NCBI RefSeq assembly: GCF_949987515.2
Contig: NC_082694.2
Location: 45,346,451 to 45,410,450, forward strand
DNA: 64,000 nucleotides
Direction of reading: 5' to 3'
From: Delphinus delphis
Taxonomy: Eukaryota; Chordata; Mammalia; Artiodactyla; Delphinidae
This document shows, piece after piece, positions 59,693 through 64,000 of this stretch. Below the pieces are notes generated by a model that was not told the DNA's origin, ran no database searches, and saw nothing but the letters and a program-made list of their open reading frames with translations. The translations under genes and the position numbers were made by a program. Position 1 is the stretch's first letter. Every line of letters starts with the position of its first letter.

Positions 59693-60269
59693 ATATGCAT
59701 GCTTTTAAATGATTTGGTTTCTTTTTATTATACTTGTTTAATATTTTCTAATTTACATTTTATTATAATCAGACTACTTGGCTAGTATAATATTCACATG
59801 TTAGAATTAAGTAAGGTTTTCTTTGTGGCCTATTTTACAACCAGTTTTTATAGGTGTCCCACAAAAAATTCAAAAGAGGGCATAGTTTCTGTAAGCTCAC
59901 AATTTTTATTTGTATCTTCTAAAGTCAGCTTTATTAATTACATAATTCTAATTACCTTTAGTGGAAGTCAGATTGAAGTGGTAAAGACACAGTAATTGAT
60001 TTTGTTGCTGCTATACAGGACATAAAGTTTCATTTTCTTTTTCAAGACTATATAATAGTATTGTATAATTTTATCAGGACATGCGTAATCCCTGATTTTC
60101 TCTTTTTGTGATGTTAGTAACTGTCCTACATCTGTTAGATATTGCAAAATGGTGATACCTTTTATTCTTCATGAACTTAGTGAATTTAAACATACATTGT
60201 AGTTAATTATCGTGATTCATGGTTTCATTTTTGGCTGGTGAGACCTATACAACTTGACTCCTATGCTCT

Positions 60270-60396
60270 TTATTTTTTATTTTTTTTGGCCACTGCACAG
60301 CTTGTAGAATCTTAGTTCCCCCACCAGGAATTGAACCCGGGTCACAGCAGTGAAAGCACCAGAGTCCTAGCCACTGCACTGCCAGGGGATCCCTTC
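60270..60396 (-). mobile_element. Short CHR-type SINE
   Basis: 'tttggccactgcacagcttg', 'gaattgaacccgggtcacag' and the end 'ctgccaggggatccc'. Imperfect 11-bp repeats (ctatgctcttt / ctgtgctcttt) flank it. Confidence 0.85.
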
Positions 60397-60624
60397 TGTG
60401 CTCTTTTAAGTAGGAGTTTAGTAGATTTTTAAATTAAGATAATAGTAGAAATGCAGAAATATTGATTACTTGATTTTAAACATACAACAGAGGTTGATAT
60501 GAAATGTTTTTACATGTTAATTTTAATTATAATAAATTATGCCTGTTTACTTTAGAAGAGTTTGAATGAACAGAGGTATATAGAAGAACATGAAGTAGTT
60601 TGACCATCAAGAGGTAACACTTTA

Positions 60625-61305
<681 letters not shown>

Positions 61306-61329
61306 AGGTAACACTTTATAGTGTTTATT

Positions 61330-61536
61330 TTTATTTATTTTTTGCGGTACGCGGGCCTCTCACTGTTGTGGCCTCTCCTGTTGCGGAGCACAGGCTCCGG
61401 ACGCACAGGCTCAGCGGCCATGACTTACAGGCCCAGCCGCTCCACGGCATGTGGATCTTCCCGGACCGGGGCACGAACCCGTGTCCCCTGCATCGGCAGG
61501 CGGACTCTCAACCACTGCGCCACCAGGGAAGCCCCT
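61330..61536 (-). mobile_element. CHR-2-like SINE
   Basis: 'gcggtacgcgggcctctcac' with the cetacean body and the end 'ccaccagggaagcccc'. It lies about 12 bp beyond the right target duplication of the NDUFAB1 pseudogene, so it is a separate insertion. Confidence 0.95.
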
Positions 61537-61559
61537 ATTTTTTAATTTTAATGCATGAT

Positions 61560-61850
61560 TGTTTCTTTTTTATTTAGTTACATATTGTGAATGTTTTGTA
61601 TCCTGATTTTTTATATATTACATTTCACATCCATAAAAATTCTTTGAAAACAATTTTAAATGACTACATTGTAGTCTAAAGGCATAAACCACAATTTAAC
61701 AAACCATTCTCTTATATCAGACTTCTAGGGTTTTTTCAGGAAATTTTTATTAATTGCAAATGTGCACTTGAAAAGCTTTTTGGTATTTTGATTTTGATAT
61801 TCTGAATTTTTATTTAAGACATATTGCTAGATGTGACATTGAAGGAAAAA
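61560..61850 (-). repeat. Old L1 3' fragment (probable)
   Basis: 'aaatgactacattgtagtct' and 'ggcataaaccacaatttaac' are antisense L1M wording. The NDUFAB1 retrocopy probably inserted in this old L1. Confidence 0.5.
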
Positions 61851-62356
61851 ATCATCCATAAATACTTTTAAGTACTTTCAATGACAATATTTAAATTCTG
61901 GTTTTTAAAATTTCAAGCTAAAGTTTCATTTTTTTGCCTTGTAAGTAGGACTACTCAAAATAAAACACTTAAGGTTAAATTTCATTGCAAATGTTGTATA
62001 TGTTTTATAATAACAAATAGTCTTAATGTTGCTCTGAAATGATGTTAATTTTACTTTACTGATGGATATAGAACCTTAGAAACCCAGTGACTGCCTTGAA
62101 GAAAACTAACTGATGAATGACAGAACTTGTATTGAAAACCAATATTTTTAGCCTCTAGCCAAGATCCAATTCTTAGTTCATTTCAATAGTGCTGTATAAT
62201 TTTATACTTTACTTAAATTTCCTTCGATATATAATAAACTTGTCTTCAGGATATATAGTAGAAAGAACCTTGACAGCATTGTACATTTCGTTAACTAATT
62301 GCTGTTCCTGGCATGCCACTGTCTTTCTTTACTTGCAATTAAAAGTTAAAGTATTT

Positions 62357-62655
62357 GGGACTTCCCTGGTGGCGTAGTGGTTAACAATCCGCCTGCCAAT
62401 GCAGGGGACACGGGTTCGAGCCCCGGGAAGATCCCACATGCTGCGGAGCAACTAAGTCTGTGCGCCACAACTACTGAGCCCACGTGCCACAACTACTGAA
62501 GCCCTCACACCTAGAGCCCGTGCTTCACAACAAGAGAAGCCCGTGCACCGCAACGAAGAGTAGCCCCCGCTCACCACAACTAGAGAAAAGCCCGCGCACA
62601 GCAATGAAGACCTGATGCAGCCAAAAATAAATAAATAAATAAAATTTTTAAAAAA
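62357..62655 (+). mobile_element. CHR-type SINE, long form
   Basis: 'gggacttccctggtggcgta' head, 'gggttcgagccccggg' B-box region, 'cacaactactga' units and (aaat)n end. ttaaagtatttg / ttaaagcatttg flank it. Confidence 0.95.
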
Positions 62656-63149
62656 AATTAAAGCATTTGATTAATACACTTGATTAATTCACTGTAGGGT
62701 TGTGAGGAGGAAGCAGTTGAAAAATGCTTTTGTATTATCTTTTACTGTTTTTTTTACCCCTACGGGAGGATGGAACATAATGACTTGTCATCTATATATT
62801 CTGGATAGTTTAAGAAAATATCCTATTCAGAAGTTCAATCCTGACTGTTACCGAGGTTTTCAAGTATTTTAATAGAAATTTTTAGTCGTAAAATGTAATG
62901 TGCAAATTAATTGGAAAAAGAGAATGGACTGTCTCTAAATATGGTGTAAAGTAGAATTCTTGAGCATAAATATATAGAAAAAACTGGAGTCGTTTTTGTA
63001 AAATGGAGACTCTCAGCCTCCATTCTCAATATTTTTTAAAATTTCCTTTTTTTTTAAAGAAACAACTTTGCTGCATTTAACACTCCCAGTATTTTCGATG
63101 GACTAGATTTAAGATGGAGCCTAGGAATGTGCATTTTAAACAGTCTAAT

Positions 63150-63340
63150 GTCTAATAGACATTTACTAGGTAATGTCAAGCAGTTTTTCCACAGTGGTTA
63201 TACCACTTTATACACACATCAGTAGCCTATGAAAGGTCTGGTTCCTCCATGTTCTCACCAAAACTGGGTATTGTTAGGCTTTTTAATTTTAGCCAGTCTG
63301 GTGGTATGAAGTGGTACCCTATTGTGGTTAGTTTTTTCTT
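63150..63340 (-). repeat. Old L1 fragment
   Basis: 'gtggttataccactttatac' and 'agtctggtggtatgaagtgg' are antisense L1 text, cut by the next element. Confidence 0.65.
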
Positions 63341-63908
63341 TTTTTTTTCTTTTAAATTTTTAAATTTAATTCAATTTTTTTTTATATACAGCAGGTCCTT
63401 ATTACTGATCAATTTTATACACATCAGTATATACAAGTCAATCCTAATCGCCCAATTCATCACACCACCATCCCCACCCCCGCATGGCTTTCCCCCCTTG
63501 GTGTCCGTACATTTGTTCTCTGCATCTGTGTCTCAACTTCTGCCCTGCATACTGGTTCATCTGTACCATTTTTCTAGTTTCCACATACATGCCTTAATAT
63601 ACGATATTTGTTTTTTTCTTTCTGACTTACTTAACTCTGTATGACAGTCTCTAGATCCATCCACGTCTCAACAAATGACCCCATTTCGTTCCTTTTTATG
63701 GCTGAGTAATATTCCATTGTATATATGTACCACATCTTCTTTATCCATTTGTCTGTCAGTGGGCATTTAGGTTGCTTCCATGACCTGGCTATTGAAAATA
63801 GTGCTGTAATGAACATTGGGGTACATGTGTCTTTTTGAATTATGGTTTTCTCTGGGTATATGCCCAGTAGTGGGATTGCTGGATCATATGGTAATTCTAT
63901 TTTTAGTT
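63341..63908 (-). mobile_element. L1 3' end, interrupted by a retrocopy
   Basis: Same L1 family as 51,065-54,007: T-rich tail, 'tatacagcaggtccttatta', 'cccaattcatcacaccacc', and the ORF2 C-terminal remnant (63,816-63,631, with [13 protein letters not shown]). The element stops at a T-run at 63,907 where another insertion begins. Confidence 0.9.
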
Positions 63909-64000
63909 TTTTTTTTTAATCTTTAAAACACATACGTTTATTTTTCATTCACCTGATGTTGGCGCTGGGTCTGGGAGACTCTTCCAAGGGTTGGCTCAAT
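63909..64000 (-). pseudogene. 3' end of an unidentified processed retrocopy (partial)
   Basis: Read on the minus strand: unique, GC-balanced sequence, then a poly-A signal (aataaa, complement near 63,939-63,944) and an A-run that meets the L1. This is the layout of a retrocopied mRNA inserted in the L1. Several short stop-ended frames are possible in the 60 bases before the signal, and I cannot name the parent gene. It continues past the window. Confidence 0.55.

Noticed and set aside
63249..63644. 131-codon plus-strand open frame
   Set aside because: It is the wrong strand of an L1 3' end with poly-T encoded Phe runs.

Overview
This is a mammalian nuclear window from a cetacean, most likely a toothed whale. 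The main evidence is more than twenty copies of tRNA-derived cetartiodactyl SINEs of the CHR type. Most carry the conserved 5' end (ggcttccctggtggcgcag), and many have clean target-site duplications. L1, L2, MIR, MER5A and several LTRs make up most of the rest. There are no operons, CRISPR arrays or bacterial or phage genes.

Layout: positions 1 to about 43,640 are intergenic and dominated by repeats. They contain L2 fragments on both strands, a 2.3-kb L1 with intact target-site duplications (8,081-10,392), a processed RPS12 pseudogene inserted into a MER5A element (about 11,526-12,080), a cluster of ERV-type LTRs (16.3-17.4 kb), and a long old L1 cut up by later insertions (21.85-24.98 kb). 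From about 43,760 to 44,900 lies a CpG island. It holds the promoter and first coding exon (44,290-44,531, + strand) of PSME4, the proteasome activator PA200. This is the only protein-coding gene recognised. Everything from 44,532 to the window end is read as PSME4 intron 1; exon 2 was not found.

The intron contains a 5'-truncated, antisense L1 with RT sequence (51,065-54,007), two further L1 3' ends stacked at one target motif (54.1-54.8 kb), and a sense-orientation processed pseudogene of NDUFAB1 (60,625-61,305) flanked by a 13-bp duplication. An unidentified antisense retrocopy enters at the right edge inside another L1.

I found no convincing new multi-gene system. The observations most worth a second look are a dense G-run tract ending 12 nt before the PSME4 start codon, a near-perfect 20-bp inverted duplication with a poly-C loop at 2.39-2.44 kb, a three-level nested insertion at 22.9-23.1 kb, and the NDUFAB1 retrocopy that keeps a CpG-rich head. 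Repeat family names come from memory of consensus sequences, not from a search, so subfamilies are left open and the edges of old repeats are approximate.
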